DNA from: Dysidea avara
Taxonomy: Eukaryota; Porifera; Demospongiae; Dictyoceratida; Dysideidae
Assembly (NCBI RefSeq): GCF_963678975.1
Contig: NC_089275.1
Span: forward strand, 38,230,819 to 38,294,818
Direction of reading: 5' to 3'
Length of the DNA stretch: 64,000 bases
The position numbers were made by a program, and so were the translations under genes. Positions 1 to 10,215 of this stretch are shown piece after piece (position 1 is the first letter of the stretch; each line of letters starts with the position of its first letter). The notes beneath the pieces were generated by a model. The model was not told the DNA's origin and did not search any database. It was given only the letters and a program-made list of their open reading frames with translations.

Positions 1-59
1 TTCAGTATGACCCTAAATGCTTCCAATAGATTGTTACAGAATTTTATTTTTATATTGAA

Positions 60-260
60 AGGAATTTTCTGCTGTGAACTTCATATTGCACCAATCTCTC
101 ACATGCTCTTGACTACAATGTGCAAGGTAGTTACCATATGAGTGCAGCAATCTGGAAAACTGAACTGCACATCCCCAAAAGTTTGGTGAATCAGACAAAA
201 TAATGGTTAAATCTTTAGTAATGGGGAAGTACGTGCGGCAGTCAAGTGAACTCATCCCTG
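60..260. repeat. Dispersed repeat R1, copy 1
   Basis: This stretch (CACCAATCTCTCACATGCTC, then AATAATGGTTAAATCTTTAG and TAATGGGGAAGTACGTG) recurs at 39968-40035 plus 43862-44035, where the copy is split by nested insertions. An open frame on the minus strand here shows no recognisable domain, so I call it a repeat and not a gene. Confidence 0.6.
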
Positions 261-380
261 GGAACGCCTGCAGATATACTAGTGAACATTTAATTCCTAA
301 TTCAGTCATGATTATAGACTGAAGTAGGGATTAAATGTTCACTAGTATACATGCAGGTGTAAGCAACTTCCCAGGGGCAA
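252..380. repeat. Foldback (inverted repeat)
   Basis: Two arms, about 252-306 and 318-380, are near-perfect reverse complements (core TACTAGTGAACATTTAATTC against GATTAAATGTTCACTAGTAT). They are separated by a loop of about 10 bases, and the CCCTGGGA/TCCCAGGG ends also pair. It is probably a small foldback MITE; no clear target duplication was seen. Confidence 0.65.
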
Positions 381-1596
381 CTTTTCTCTTTTTTTCTATG
401 ATCCCTAGTTGAACTTAAAAATTTCTAATTTTTCCTTGTAATTGTGTAATTAAAATTGTTTAAATTCAGTACCAGAGTCTGTCTTGGTCAGTCGGCCATC
501 CTATTTTGCAATATACTTACCTATCAACCCTATTTGTAGTCATGGTTTGCAAACTATATTCTCTGTATTTTAAAGAGCAGAATGTATAGTTGAAAATAAT
601 AGAGTGAAAAAGTCTAGCAGTAATATATAAAGCATACCCTTGTTTTAATTCTGTATAATATGAAATACTTGCTTGTTTAAGTTGAGTATAAAATTTAGCT
701 AATGGTCATAGCCACCTTATATGACTGGATTCCGGAAAAACGATCCAAATTGCACATTGGAAGTTTCGAGATAAACGGTTTTAAAGAAATCAAGTCAGCA
801 TAACTTGCCAATGATAGAAAGCACATGCATGAAAAGATGCATCAATCTGTTATCTTTTAGACCACTTCCAGTACTTGCATAATTGTAGCTGCTTGTAGAG
901 TTTCCAGCTAAACGAGATACAAAATCTGATAGCATCATGAGTGCTCACAAAGGGGTGGAGGGTGGTGGGGTGGGGACTTAAAAATGGAGGCAGACTACGG
1001 TTGGAGTTCAGACATGAGATTACAGGGCTGTGCTGGATTCTTAATGGAGCAAAATCAATAGCAGAAGCGTCTGGCCAACATTATCAGGCCATCCATCAGT
1101 AAATCACTGATTCTTGCCAAGCCAGGTCCTTCACAAGGCCAGAAACCGCCATTTGAGCTCAGTCTCCATACCACCCAGAAAAGATGTCTGTTAGCTATAA
1201 ACCAGCCTCGAGTAGTTTGAGTAGTACTGAGAATCAAAACTAGTAGTATGATAGTGTAGCTATCCACTGGTGGTGTTAGTTTGATTTTGCCTGATGTGTG
1301 ATTTGGGTCAGTTTTGTAAAAATCTGGTCACATATGTAGGCGGCATCGCCTTATACCTTATAAATCACATAAGGAATAAAATATAGCTTACTGATTGGAG
1401 CAAGATACTCTAATACTAAAATGGATAATTATATAGGGGTTCCATTTATAGGATAACTGGATCCTTCCAAGAATAGTGCACAATTATTACATTAGTGTTT
1501 GTTGTTAAAATAGCCAATAGGTGAGTTACATGTATGACAGGGAAGATGTATCATGCCATTGCAAATCAACACCTTGCCGTTATCAGTGAAAAAAAA
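381..1596. other. AT-rich stretch, no gene seen
   Basis: No open frame with domain-like content, no clear splice-linked exons and no RNA gene could be supported here. Confidence 0.5.
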
Positions 1597-1977
1597 TAGT
1601 CCTGGGCGATACTGAAAATAATGCTATTTGATATATTGACAAGCTTATATTCACGATATGATTAAATATTGAGTATAATTAAATTTGTCAAGCAGTTAGA
1701 CTAGTAACATTACATAACACATTATTGCATCATATTATATCATAGAATGTGTATAATGGTGCCAGACAACAGCTGGAATTTGCCCATAATCGAATTGCCT
1801 TTCCTTGTAGGTATATAGCAAGTGCAAAAAACACAACCACTAGCCAGATGTAATTAAGCGATATTGGCGATTATATTGTCTAGACAATATTATTGTGGCT
1901 CTGTAATTTACCTTGATACGATATATTGTGTAGTTCAATATCGCGATACTGCCAATATATTGAAATATTGCTCAGCT
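1597..1977. repeat. Degenerate MITE, CTGGGCGATA type
   Basis: The left end CCTGGGCGATACTGAAAATA and the right end ATATTGAAATATTGCTCAG are degenerate reverse complements, and the interior is rich in GATATT/AATATC words. CTGGGCGATA ends are common in hAT-like MITEs of animals. It is followed by (TC)n and (TA)n runs to about 2025. Confidence 0.4.
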
Positions 1978-1990
1978 CTCTCTCTCTCTA

Positions 1991-2024
<34 letters not shown>

Positions 2025-2489
2025 CTTTTAGATAACTAAAATAATTATTACACATACAATAAACCTGAAAAAAAGAATAAATTAGTCCACTAAGTGAGAC
2101 ACCATCCAAACCAGATCCATCGAGGTGGAAATGTGTCAAAATTAGCTACTGAGTACTGCAATAGCAGATTGCATCAAAGAGAAAGAGAGACAGCAATGAA
2201 GCCAACCAAGTAATTTTCCCCTTACTTGATGGACAAAAGAGGAGCTAGACATTTGTAGAAGACGATGGCTTCATGAGCCAGATTGAAAAAAAAAACAAGG
2301 GGAGAGAATAAAGCATGTTATTTTTCAAGAATGTGAAAAGAACTGGAACACAAAGGACAAACCATGATGTGTGTATTGTACGTACTGCGGTTGGCGAAAC
2401 CTTGGGATGCAGCAATGTTGAACAGTGAAAAAATCAAGCCTGTATAGCCTTATGCCCTTATCCATTGTCAAATTATCCTTGTAATTGGC

Positions 2490-3240
2490 CCATGGCTGGA
2501 GGCATCAGCTAGTTAGTCAGATAGACAGCATAAAACCGGACGATATAAAAATGCAATGATTCTAAAGAATTCTTGACTTTGATTCTGGTTGCTTACATAA
2601 AAATTCCCTACATGCATCATGGCATTGTACCATTAGACAGAAGCAAGTATTTCGTAGAAGCCCTTTCAAATTTTATATCTAATTGTATTCTTACTGCATG
2701 TTCCACTGCTCTGGATCAGGGGAGATACACATGGTGCCACGACTCTGTTCTTCAGGTCTTTGTTATATTGGTTGAAGAGAGATCTATGTACCATCTTACA
2801 AGCTTTATGCTGATCTCCTTAGTCTGTTAAGTACTATTCCACCTAACCTCTCTTCATCTCTCAGTAGACCAGATTGGGCATTGTTTCTAATAATGCAATC
2901 ATTGATATATTTTGAACTGTCGGTTGTTATCAATACTAAGCACCATCTGTCAGCTGCTAACAGCAGAAAACTAGTTTTCTATAGCTCATTATTACTGGAC
3001 CTTTAATGTACTGGCCTGTATGCCCAGCTTGTTACAATTGAGATTGGTTGTTTAGGGCACTTTACACCTGCAACACTGACTAACGTATCTCATGCATGCA
3101 ATTGCAAGTTACCGTCCAGAGTTATCAAGCCAATTGTTTGTTCAAGCTGCCAAAATTGCAATATCCTGCTCATACAGAATCTTTAATGCTCGCTCCTCAC
3201 AACTGTGGGATCTGACAGATCTAGTTGATGTACTATATGC
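2490..3240 (+). mobile_element. Degenerate LINE-like 3' coding fragment
   Basis: Broken frames read LTACSTALDQGRYTWCHDSV, then SRPDW...YFELSVV, then QAAKIAISCSYRIFNARSSQ. The order (Cys/His segment with GRYTW-HDSVL, RPD...ELT motif, late SYRIFN block) matches the C-terminal part of a retrotransposon polyprotein with a possible PD-(D/E)xK-type nuclease. Sister fragments lie at 44490-44980 (+) and 45390-45610 (-). The family assignment is inference. A (GT)n run follows at 3256-3287. Confidence 0.45.
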
Positions 3241-3252
3241 ATGTGTGTTTTC

Positions 3253-3294
<42 letters not shown>

Positions 3295-3703
3295 CCAGGG
3301 CTAGAGCTGCTGTAAAGCTCTTTGGTACCCCAGTATTTATGCCCCTCATAGGTTTACTTTAGCATAGCTAATTAATGTTGTAATAGTACTATTTTGTGTT
3401 GACCCGGTATACAAGCATTGCCTTCACTGGTAATTACTAATACTATATACATTTATCTAGAACCATTAGACGTATAAAGCAATCACTCTGTTAAATAAAA
3501 AAAAAAAAATAAAGAATTTCCATAGAAACTTTTTGGAATGGTTTGGTGTTGGTCGAAGACAATTTTGGGCTTGGCTGTGACTAACCAATGCTGCCAAGCT
3601 GTCATGAGGCTGGTTTTAGGGTGATATTTATGGCTGGAAAAGCCCAGTTTTTCATGATCCCTAATACACAGTAATTGTACGATATTGTCTACTTTGACAG
3701 ATA

Positions 3704-5188
3704 TTAAATTTTGTATACTAGGATAGTGTTCCATACCTTATTTGTGGCACCATTTTGAACTAGTCCATCAACCCCATCCCAATTACGCACATCATCCAGG
3801 GTAACATAAGGATTAGACTTCCTGATGGCTAGATTAGGCTCCTTGGCAATCTCACACATATCTGAGAGTAAGTTATTTAGAAACTGAATATTTAGTCCTG
3901 CCTTAAATACTGGATCGCGGTAATGCTGCAACCCATCAATCAGCTGGAGAATTGATATGTTTACTTCAGGATAAGCAAACCCGATAGCCCCTACTACACT
4001 GATGGCTAATGTAACAAATAGATTCCTCTCATTTACATGTGTTTTATCATTTGCCACTTGAATAGAAGCCACAGAGTAGAGCATGGCACAAAGAATACCA
4101 TTTTGCAATTGTTTATTAAATGATGCTTTTACCTTCAGCAGCTGTAGGGAGTTTCGTACTTTCTGAGAATTTAGCCATTCATCAACTTTCAGATGCGGTG
4201 AAGATTTAGGTGACTTATCGTAGAGACTGATCAGTAATCCGAGTCTACTGAAATCTGTTCCATCATTGTTTAGGTTAACCACCTTAAAATCTAGTCTATC
4301 CAGTGTTGGGGTCATTGTACCAGAAAGCAGATCACCTGTTTCATGATTATATTTCACTAGCAATGATGAGAAGCTCATACACAACTCTGCAATTTCCTCC
4401 ATTGCTTTTGTAATGGGAAACTGTCCCTTGCAGTTTTGCCGTTCTAGATACCTCAGAAAGAAATAAGTAAAGATTGAATGACCCAAGGCATGAATTGACA
4501 TACACTTTTCTCTAGCCGCACACCCACACATCACAAACACACCTGGCGTCACCTTCAAAATGTTACCAGGGGACGTTAAACTAGTGCCGAGATCTCCAGC
4601 AAAACAACAATCCAAGATGATGAGCACGTGCTTAGCTTTGCAGCCAGCTGCATGCAGCCACTCCACAAGATCATCCCCAGATACTCCTGTATTGAGATCC
4701 TCCACTCCAGCAAAATCTGCAGGAGCTAAAACACATTGTTTTCTAACTAAATATCCATGGCCAGCAAAGTAGAATATAAAAATGCTGTCTTCCTCAGCTT
4801 CTCCTGCGGTTTGCATGAATGAGGAACGGATACCGGCTTTGCTGCATTGGTCGGGTTGGGCTAAGGATGCGTACACTTTGATGCGTTCTCGATGAATCCC
4901 AAACTTGTTGATAAACGCTTCTCCCATGTCTTTAGCATCGTTTGCGACAGTCACACCAAGCGACTTGCTCTGGTATTCCTTATGATACTGCTTGTCTATT
5001 CCAATGCAGAGAGCAACGCCCTTATTGTGATCGAAATCCAGTACATCGTGTGGCGAAGTGATCAGTGCGTATTGTTCGTCAATAACAGAAAGTGGCCGTG
5101 ATGAACTTGACGTGATCTGTGATAGAAGGCTTGGGATCTTCGCGAAGGGGTTAGTCCAAATATGATTCCACGACGACAACTCCATCAT
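3704..5188 (-). CDS. Caspase-fold (C14) peptidase, metacaspase-like, copy 1
   Basis: A single uninterrupted frame of 494 codons. Residues ~55-250 form a peptidase C14 fold: strand VALCIGIDKQ, then FYFAGHGY with catalytic His at ~144, then IILDCCFAGD with catalytic Cys at ~195 preceded by Asp-Cys. This His/Cys context resembles metacaspase and prokaryotic C14 enzymes more than the SHG/QACRG of animal executioner caspases; the FAGHGY step also recalls paracaspases. Residues ~340-470 form a helical C-terminal region I do not recognise, conserved in the paralogue at 25724-27139. Both copies appear intronless, unlike the split host genes nearby. The start at 5188 is the first Met of the frame. Near the 3' end AATAAG|GTATGG could be a splice donor, so the last residues are uncertain. 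The catalytic dyad is intact, so an active cysteine peptidase is likely; substrate unknown. Confidence 0.85.
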   Translation of the reverse strand: MMELSSWNHIWTNPFAKIPSLLSQITSSSSRPLSVIDEQYALITSPHDVLDFDHNKGVALCIGIDKQYHKEYQSKSLGVTVANDAKDMGEAFINKFGIHRERIKVYASLAQPDQCSKAGIRSSFMQTAGEAEEDSIFIFYFAGHGYLVRKQCVLAPADFAGVEDLNTGVSGDDLVEWLHAAGCKAKHVLIILDCCFAGDLGTSLTSPGNILKVTPGVFVMCGCAAREKCMSIHALGHSIFTYFFLRYLERQNCKGQFPITKAMEEIAELCMSFSSLLVKYNHETGDLLSGTMTPTLDRLDFKVVNLNNDGTDFSRLGLLISLYDKSPKSSPHLKVDEWLNSQKVRNSLQLLKVKASFNKQLQNGILCAMLYSVASIQVANDKTHVNERNLFVTLAISVVGAIGFAYPEVNISILQLIDGLQHYRDPVFKAGLNIQFLNNLLSDMCEIAKEPNLAIRKSNPYVTLDDVRNWDGVDGLVQNGATNKVWNTILVYKI

Positions 5189-5250
5189 ATTGAATTTATT
5201 TGGTTAATAATCAGTACATTAATATTGAAAGGACACGCCCCCAAAAGTAC

Positions 5251-5257
5251 GTAAAAT
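5251..5257. repeat. Target-site duplication of P-like element (left)
   Basis: GTAAAAT directly precedes the CATAGATAC terminus and is repeated at 10209-10215 directly after the other terminus. Confidence 0.8.
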
Positions 5258-5912
5258 CATAGATACTACACCCCCTGGGATTGGAAACTCCGCACGTGAG
5301 CCAATACCGCCTGTACAATCTTGCTGGCGTATCCGCACCTCTAGTTAATTGGTGTGGAATGTGAAGAGAAAATTCTCAACAAGTACAACGCTACCACTTT
5401 AAAGCCTGTGCTGGACTAAACTGTTCCTTTATCGTTTAACATCGCTGCAGATTCTTTCAGGAGGTCAGGAGCTTCGAAATAGACGATTTTTTTAGGGCAT
5501 CGCCGTATCCACTTTGCTAGCCGTAAGTCAATGATTCTGCATGGGATGATTGTCAAACTTGCCTGGGACAGATAACTTTTAATCACCAATCGAACCAATA
5601 TAGTTTTGCGGCCTTGTTTCTTTTGAAGCCGCTGTTTCAGTCTTGTCGCTCGAGTTTGCGGACCTTAGTTTTGCTAGCCGTAACAGCCTGTACTGTTGTC
5701 TGTCAAGTCCATTTCTTCGTGGTTAGGCTAAACAAGACATATGCTATCGAACTGGGTTATGTATGGAATCGTTTATCTGTGTAATGTATAATAAAATAAT
5801 TTTAAAAATATGTCATTTGTGATTTATCACCAACAATGTACTAACCATTGCTTGGTTAAACGCGCAGGGGAAATGCATTTTTTTTGTTTGTTTGTTTCAG
5901 GTCTAAATCGAT

Positions 5913-8714
5913 ATGGGTAAGCAGAAGTTAAAACTTTCTTCTGTTAAAGGCTACAGAAAGAAAAGAAAAGCTAAGCTAGCAGCCAGTTTAACTAGTGAAT
6001 CAGTGGCATCCTCCAATAGTAGCAATCCAGACACAGATTTGGTTGTATCATTACCACTACTATCGTTCACTCATAATAAAGTGAAAGGATTGATGGAGTT
6101 ACATGATCGCTTGAGCAAGAATGGTATCCCAGGCTGGAATATTGTTGAGAGTACTTCTGAGCGGCTTAGTTTAGCCAAGATGAAATTTTCTCCTCCCCGT
6201 ATCAGTGTATCAGTTCAAATATCTTCCAACTTTGAATATTGTGTCACTCTGGAGGGCTACACCATCAACCTACCACAATTAGAAGCTCCAATTGGATCTC
6301 GTATTTCTTGTGTCAATGATGTAATTGTATTGTTGAATACAATAAACACTTTTCATTTATGTGAAGGCAACCTGTGCTCTGAATTTCCTGATTTGGTAGT
6401 TCACAATAAAGGAAAATTCTATGGAACAGATCGTAAGTTATACTTCATAATATATTTAGTTTTGCATTATATTAATATTGTACATACAGGTAAAACACTG
6501 GTTGCCAACATTGTTACCAATGACAGTAGACAGACTATTAGACACCGGGAGTGTCAGGTCATTGTGAAGGAAGGAGTGATCAGGTGTACAAAGTGTGCTG
6601 CACATCGTAAAACCTTACAATCTACAGCTACACGATTACACAGCAGAGCAAGGAATGATGCATCTAGATCTCCTACTTCACATACAATTACTTCTCCTAG
6701 TAGCCATGCCAACCTTGATTACTTGACAGCTCCAGAAGTTTCGCTCAGAGTACAAGCATTACAAAGTCGTTTAAAGAGTAGCAACAAGTTGGTGAGCCAA
6801 TTACAAGAACGAATTAAGAAATTAACAGAAACGCAAGGGCTCAATGTTGAACAAGATCTACATGACGACCTAGTAACTGTTATGGATCAGCATGAGGACA
6901 GTGTAAGCAAGCAGTATGATGAAGATTCTTTTCAGATGATATTTTGGAGGCAACAGCGTCAGGCTATACAGAAAGGAACAGGAGTTCGTTGGCATCCTCT
7001 GTTCATAAAATGGTGCTTATACCTGCACCATTGCAGTAGTGGTGCTTATAAGGTATTAAGAAATTCAAAGTGTCTGTGTTTACCTTCTGAACGTACTTTG
7101 CGTGATTATACCCACTTTAATTCAACTGGTGCTGGGTTTTCTGATGCTACTGACAGCCAGCTAAAGGAGTATGCAAAGTTAGATGAATCCCCAAATCACA
7201 AAAATTTGGTAGGCTTGTTGTTCGATGAAATACACATCAAAGAAGGACTGGTGTTTGATAAAAATACTGGCAATTTGATTGGATTTGCGGATTTAGGAGA
7301 CATTAACAATGACTTTATAAGGTATTCTAATTCTGATTCGGATGGTGAAAGCAAGTTACCTTTGGCAAAGTCAGTCATGTTTATTATGGTCAGAGGATTA
7401 ACATCTCGTTTAACCTTCCCTTATGCTCAGTTCCCAGTAGAGTCCATTAAAGGCTCACAACTTTTCCCTCTTTTTTGGGAAGCAGTTCACAGGCTAGAAT
7501 TTATGGGGTTCCGTGTACTTTCATGTACATGTGATGGAGCTACGTCGAACCGAAAGTTGTACCACTTGCTCACACAATCTCAAACTGATAAGTACAAAGT
7601 ACTAAACAAGTACAGTGAAGACCAGCGATACATATATTTATTTAGCGATCCACCTCACTTGATAAAAACAATTAGAAATTGTTTTTCAACAAGACCTCTG
7701 TGGGTTAGTACGTATGTCATTGTGCTTGTCATGCTATTTAGTAACCAACTTTGTTTTGGCAGTGTTGTGGACAATACATTAGTTGGCAACATGTCGTTGA
7801 TCTATACAAGCGCAATATGGGAACTGGCAAAGGACCTGCAATGGTTCACAAGTTGAAGTACGAGCATATACGCCTGACTTCTTTCTCAAAGATGCGGGTT
7901 GACCTTGCAGCTCATGTTTAATAAATTGATTACATAGTGATGTTTTATAAAATATTGTTTGAATTAGGTACTTAGTTCTACTGTGTCAAAAGGTATCAAG
8001 TTAACTGGTGGACCACATGCACAAGAAACAGCAAAGTTTATTGAAATGTGTGACAAGTTCTTTGATTGCCTTAACGTTGATAACTTGGACGAGGGTAGCC
8101 GGGAGAAGAAGGATTTTAAAAAACCATATCGAAAGAAAGATGATTTCAGATTAACGGTATGATTTATTTTTTTAGTAAAAGAATTACCTACATGTATAAT
8201 TTTGTGGGACAGTGGCTACGTGATGAGTTTATGGGTTATATGAACAACTGGAAAGAATCTGTGAACAACAGAGAGGGCTATACTCCACAACAAAAGCAGC
8301 AAAACCTGTTAAGTGATCTTACACAAGAAGGGATTTCAATTACAGGTACATAAAATCTTCAGTGTAATAATTATGTGGCAACATTCTGCAGTTTCATCAT
8401 TTGTGGAGTTAGTTCCTGTAATATTGAGTCAGCCTGGGGTTGAGTATTTTCTAAGTGAAAAAATCTGCCAGAACCCCCTGGAAAATTTTTTTGGCTGTTT
8501 ACGCCGGCGGGGGAGAGTAAACGACAACCCAATGCTGAATGAAGTTTTCAAGGGGGCTCAAGGATTACGTGTTATTGGCGATGTCAATGTAAAGGCCATT
8601 GCTGGCAATTGTAGAGGAAAGAGAAGTGCCGATGATGCTGTACTAGATAAATCTTCTAAGTTACATTTACATAAGAGAAGAAAAAGTAAACAACATAACA
8701 AAGAAAACATTTAA
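5913..8714 (+). CDS. P-element-like transposase, six exons, open throughout
   Basis: My exon model is 5913-6432, 6490-7703, 7763-7915, 7968-8156, 8213-8345, 8392-8714. All five introns are GT-AG and 46-59 bases long. The exons sum to 2532 bases, an uninterrupted 843-aa protein. A Cys/His segment (RHRECQVIV, then RCTKCAAHR) and a coiled-coil-like stretch precede the catalytic core; I see no THAP domain. The core shows LLFDEIHIKEGL (Asp ~419), SCTCDGATSN (Asp ~522), FSDPPHLIKTIRN, then KLKYEHIRLTSFSKMRVDLA and QNPLENFFGCLR (Glu ~767). These are the expected RNase H-like acidic residues and conserved blocks of P/THAP9-type transposases. It should cut and paste the surrounding element. The first intron is 57 bases with no stop, so an unspliced read-through form is possible. 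Confidence 0.88.
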
Positions 8715-9681
8715 TACAACAAACAAAGCACTAAAATAGTTTTTTTCTCAATGCTTTTGATTTTTGTGTACCCTTTTTGTTCGATTGTTTGTATTTTTCC
8801 ACAAATCCTTTTGTAAATGCATGGCTACGAATGGTTAAAAATAAATCAATCGCCATTAGTAATAGCTCATCTCCAACTTCCACAGGAGTCAACCCAATAG
8901 CAAGATCCCAGTAAAATTTTACATCTACGTCACCCAGCACCTTGTCTGCTATCGTTCGCTTAATATCACTCAACTGGCTGGCATCTTGTCCATGTGTGCA
9001 ACTTTTGTACACCTTTTCAATTGCTACCAAACAATAATAAAACATCTCATTAATGTATGTCAACCCTCCTCTGTCTACAGTTTCTGTCCATTGGCTGGAC
9101 TCCAGGCCAGTTGGGATATCAGACTGCAATAGCAGCAATGCATCCACGTGACTCTTCCTTGTCACAACTTTAGAATGTAGTTGCTTTACGATATAACCTC
9201 CAATATAGTTAATTGCATTCTTTTCTTCAAATGTTAACACTACATCTTGTACGTCATCATCAGCTTCACCTGAGCTTGAAGACTGGCCAGCGGCTTTGAC
9301 TTTTGCTTGAAGCATCCTTTTGAATACTTCCTCAGTAATGTACTGCCAAAACAGTGACTTCATTTCCAAGGACAGTGTATCACAAAATGCTTTCCATTCC
9401 TTTTGTAGCTCATCTGATAGCGAATATTTTTGGAATGCTGGCCATAACTTTGCAAGTTTTAATGTCTTTTCGAAAAGTTTTTCCATGTGACTTTGTAAAT
9501 TGTCTGAAAAACGTTCTGCAAATTCCTTGTTCTCCACACTAACAATCTTTTCTGCTGATTCACGAAAGAACTTGCAATTGCTGGAGTCTGTCGAAAACCT
9601 TGACGAGTGTAACACTCCGTCGCAAACTTCTAAAAGATAGCGTTTCTTGTCAACAACTTCAACTGGGTCTGGAATGGACAC

Positions 9682-10062
9682 GGTGCGGGGTGTACAATGG
9701 CGGATCCAGGATGGGGCATTTGGGGCAAATGCCCCCCCCCCCCCCCCCCCTTCAAGAAATTGCATACAAGATCGAGATACTCTAATAGAGCAGTCGATTA
9801 CTCTAATAAAGCAGTCACAATGTTCATGAGGCAGTGTAGCTTACCTATGAAGCTATAAATAGGATTTTATTTTGCATAACAGACGCGATATAGTTGTTAA
9901 AGGATAACTAGCTATTATTGTTGTGACCTTTTTTATTTTTATTTTTTTTGGTCTTCAACTGGTTTTCAGCAATGTTTATTGGTCTTTGACTGATTTTCAG
10001 CAAGGTGCCCCCCCTCTTTCCAAACTCTGGATCCGCCCCTGGTGTAGTATCTATGGTGCGGG
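9682..10062. other. Apparent P excision footprint, later split by a small element
   Basis: GGTGCGGG occurs at 9682-9689 and 10055-10062. Between the two copies, outside the 347-bp insertion and one 5-bp duplication, lies only GTGTAGTATCTAT, identical to the last 13 bases of this P-like family's terminal repeat apart from its final G. Two target copies with a stub of terminal repeat is the known footprint of P excision. Confidence 0.65.
9695..10041. mobile_element. MITE with CGGATCC ends, 5-bp duplication, copy 1
   Basis: The ends are CAATGGCGGATCCAGGAT and CTGGATCCGCCCCTG, flanked by GTGTA at 9690-9694 and 10042-10046. A poly-C tract is near the left end. CAGGGGCGGATCC ends are typical of non-autonomous hAT-like elements, and a 5-bp duplication is known for some hAT lineages. 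A second copy lies at 22813-23284, also with a 5-bp duplication. It carries two copies of the dispersed TACTCTAATAGAGCAGTC motif near 9777-9817. Confidence 0.7.
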
Positions 10063-10215
10063 CCATCACAACTCGTCTGTAGAGCGCACATGGAAATAAT
10101 CAATTTCATTGGCGCTCACAATGGAAAGGTGTCAACGGAGGTGCGGATGGAGGTGACGAAAGTGAAGTTTCCAATCCCGGGGGGGGGGGGGGGGGTGTAG
10201 TATCTATGGTAAAAT

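Larger units (their letters stand above)
8731..10066 (-). pseudogene. Second gene of the P-like element, broken by insertion
   Basis: On minus the frame starts at ATG 10066 (MART), is interrupted at 9682-10054, and continues from 9681 to the stop at 8731. Without the interruption it would be exactly 963 bases, 320 aa. Visible blocks are VDKKRYLLEVCDGVLHSSRF, a Lys-rich helical middle, EKNAINYIGGYIVKQLHSK, WTETVDRGGLTYINEMFYYC and a basic C-terminus. The NYIGGYIVKQL block resembles a segment found late in some P/THAP9-like transposases, so this may be an accessory or split-off transposase domain; that is inference. The interruption is a 13-bp piece of P-like terminus between duplicated GGTGCGGG, plus a 347-bp element. 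Confidence 0.6.
5258..10208. mobile_element. P-like DNA transposon with two convergent genes
   Basis: An element of about 4.95 kb. The terminal inverted repeats read CATAGATACTACACCCCC at 5258 and the reverse complement at 10208, followed on both sides by GGGATTGGAAACT. A 7-bp target duplication GTAAAAT (5251-5257, 10209-10215) flanks it. A subterminal inverted 10-mer TCCGCACCTC lies at 5332-5341 and, inverted, at 10138-10147, as P elements carry subterminal repeats. Inside are a six-exon transposase on plus (5913-8714) and a convergent gene on minus (8731-10066), ends 16 bp apart. The element landed only ~70 bp upstream of the caspase-like start codon, which fits the known preference of P elements for promoters. 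A poly-G tract sits inside the right terminal repeat. Confidence 0.85.

Noticed and set aside
3483-3734. 83-codon frame after the first caspase-like gene
   Set aside because: It overlaps the gene's 3' end in another frame, ends in poly-Phe from an A run, and has no counterpart in the paralogue.
6433-6489. Treating 5913-7856 as one uninterrupted exon
   Set aside because: The 57-base in-frame stretch has GTAAGT and TACAG borders and encodes an unlikely hydrophobic insert; removing it joins GTDR to KTLVANIV.
8731-9765. Taking ORF2 of the P-like element from the Met at 9765
   Set aside because: The first ~23 codons (Gly-rich) are translated from the inserted MITE; the original start is the ATG at 10066.
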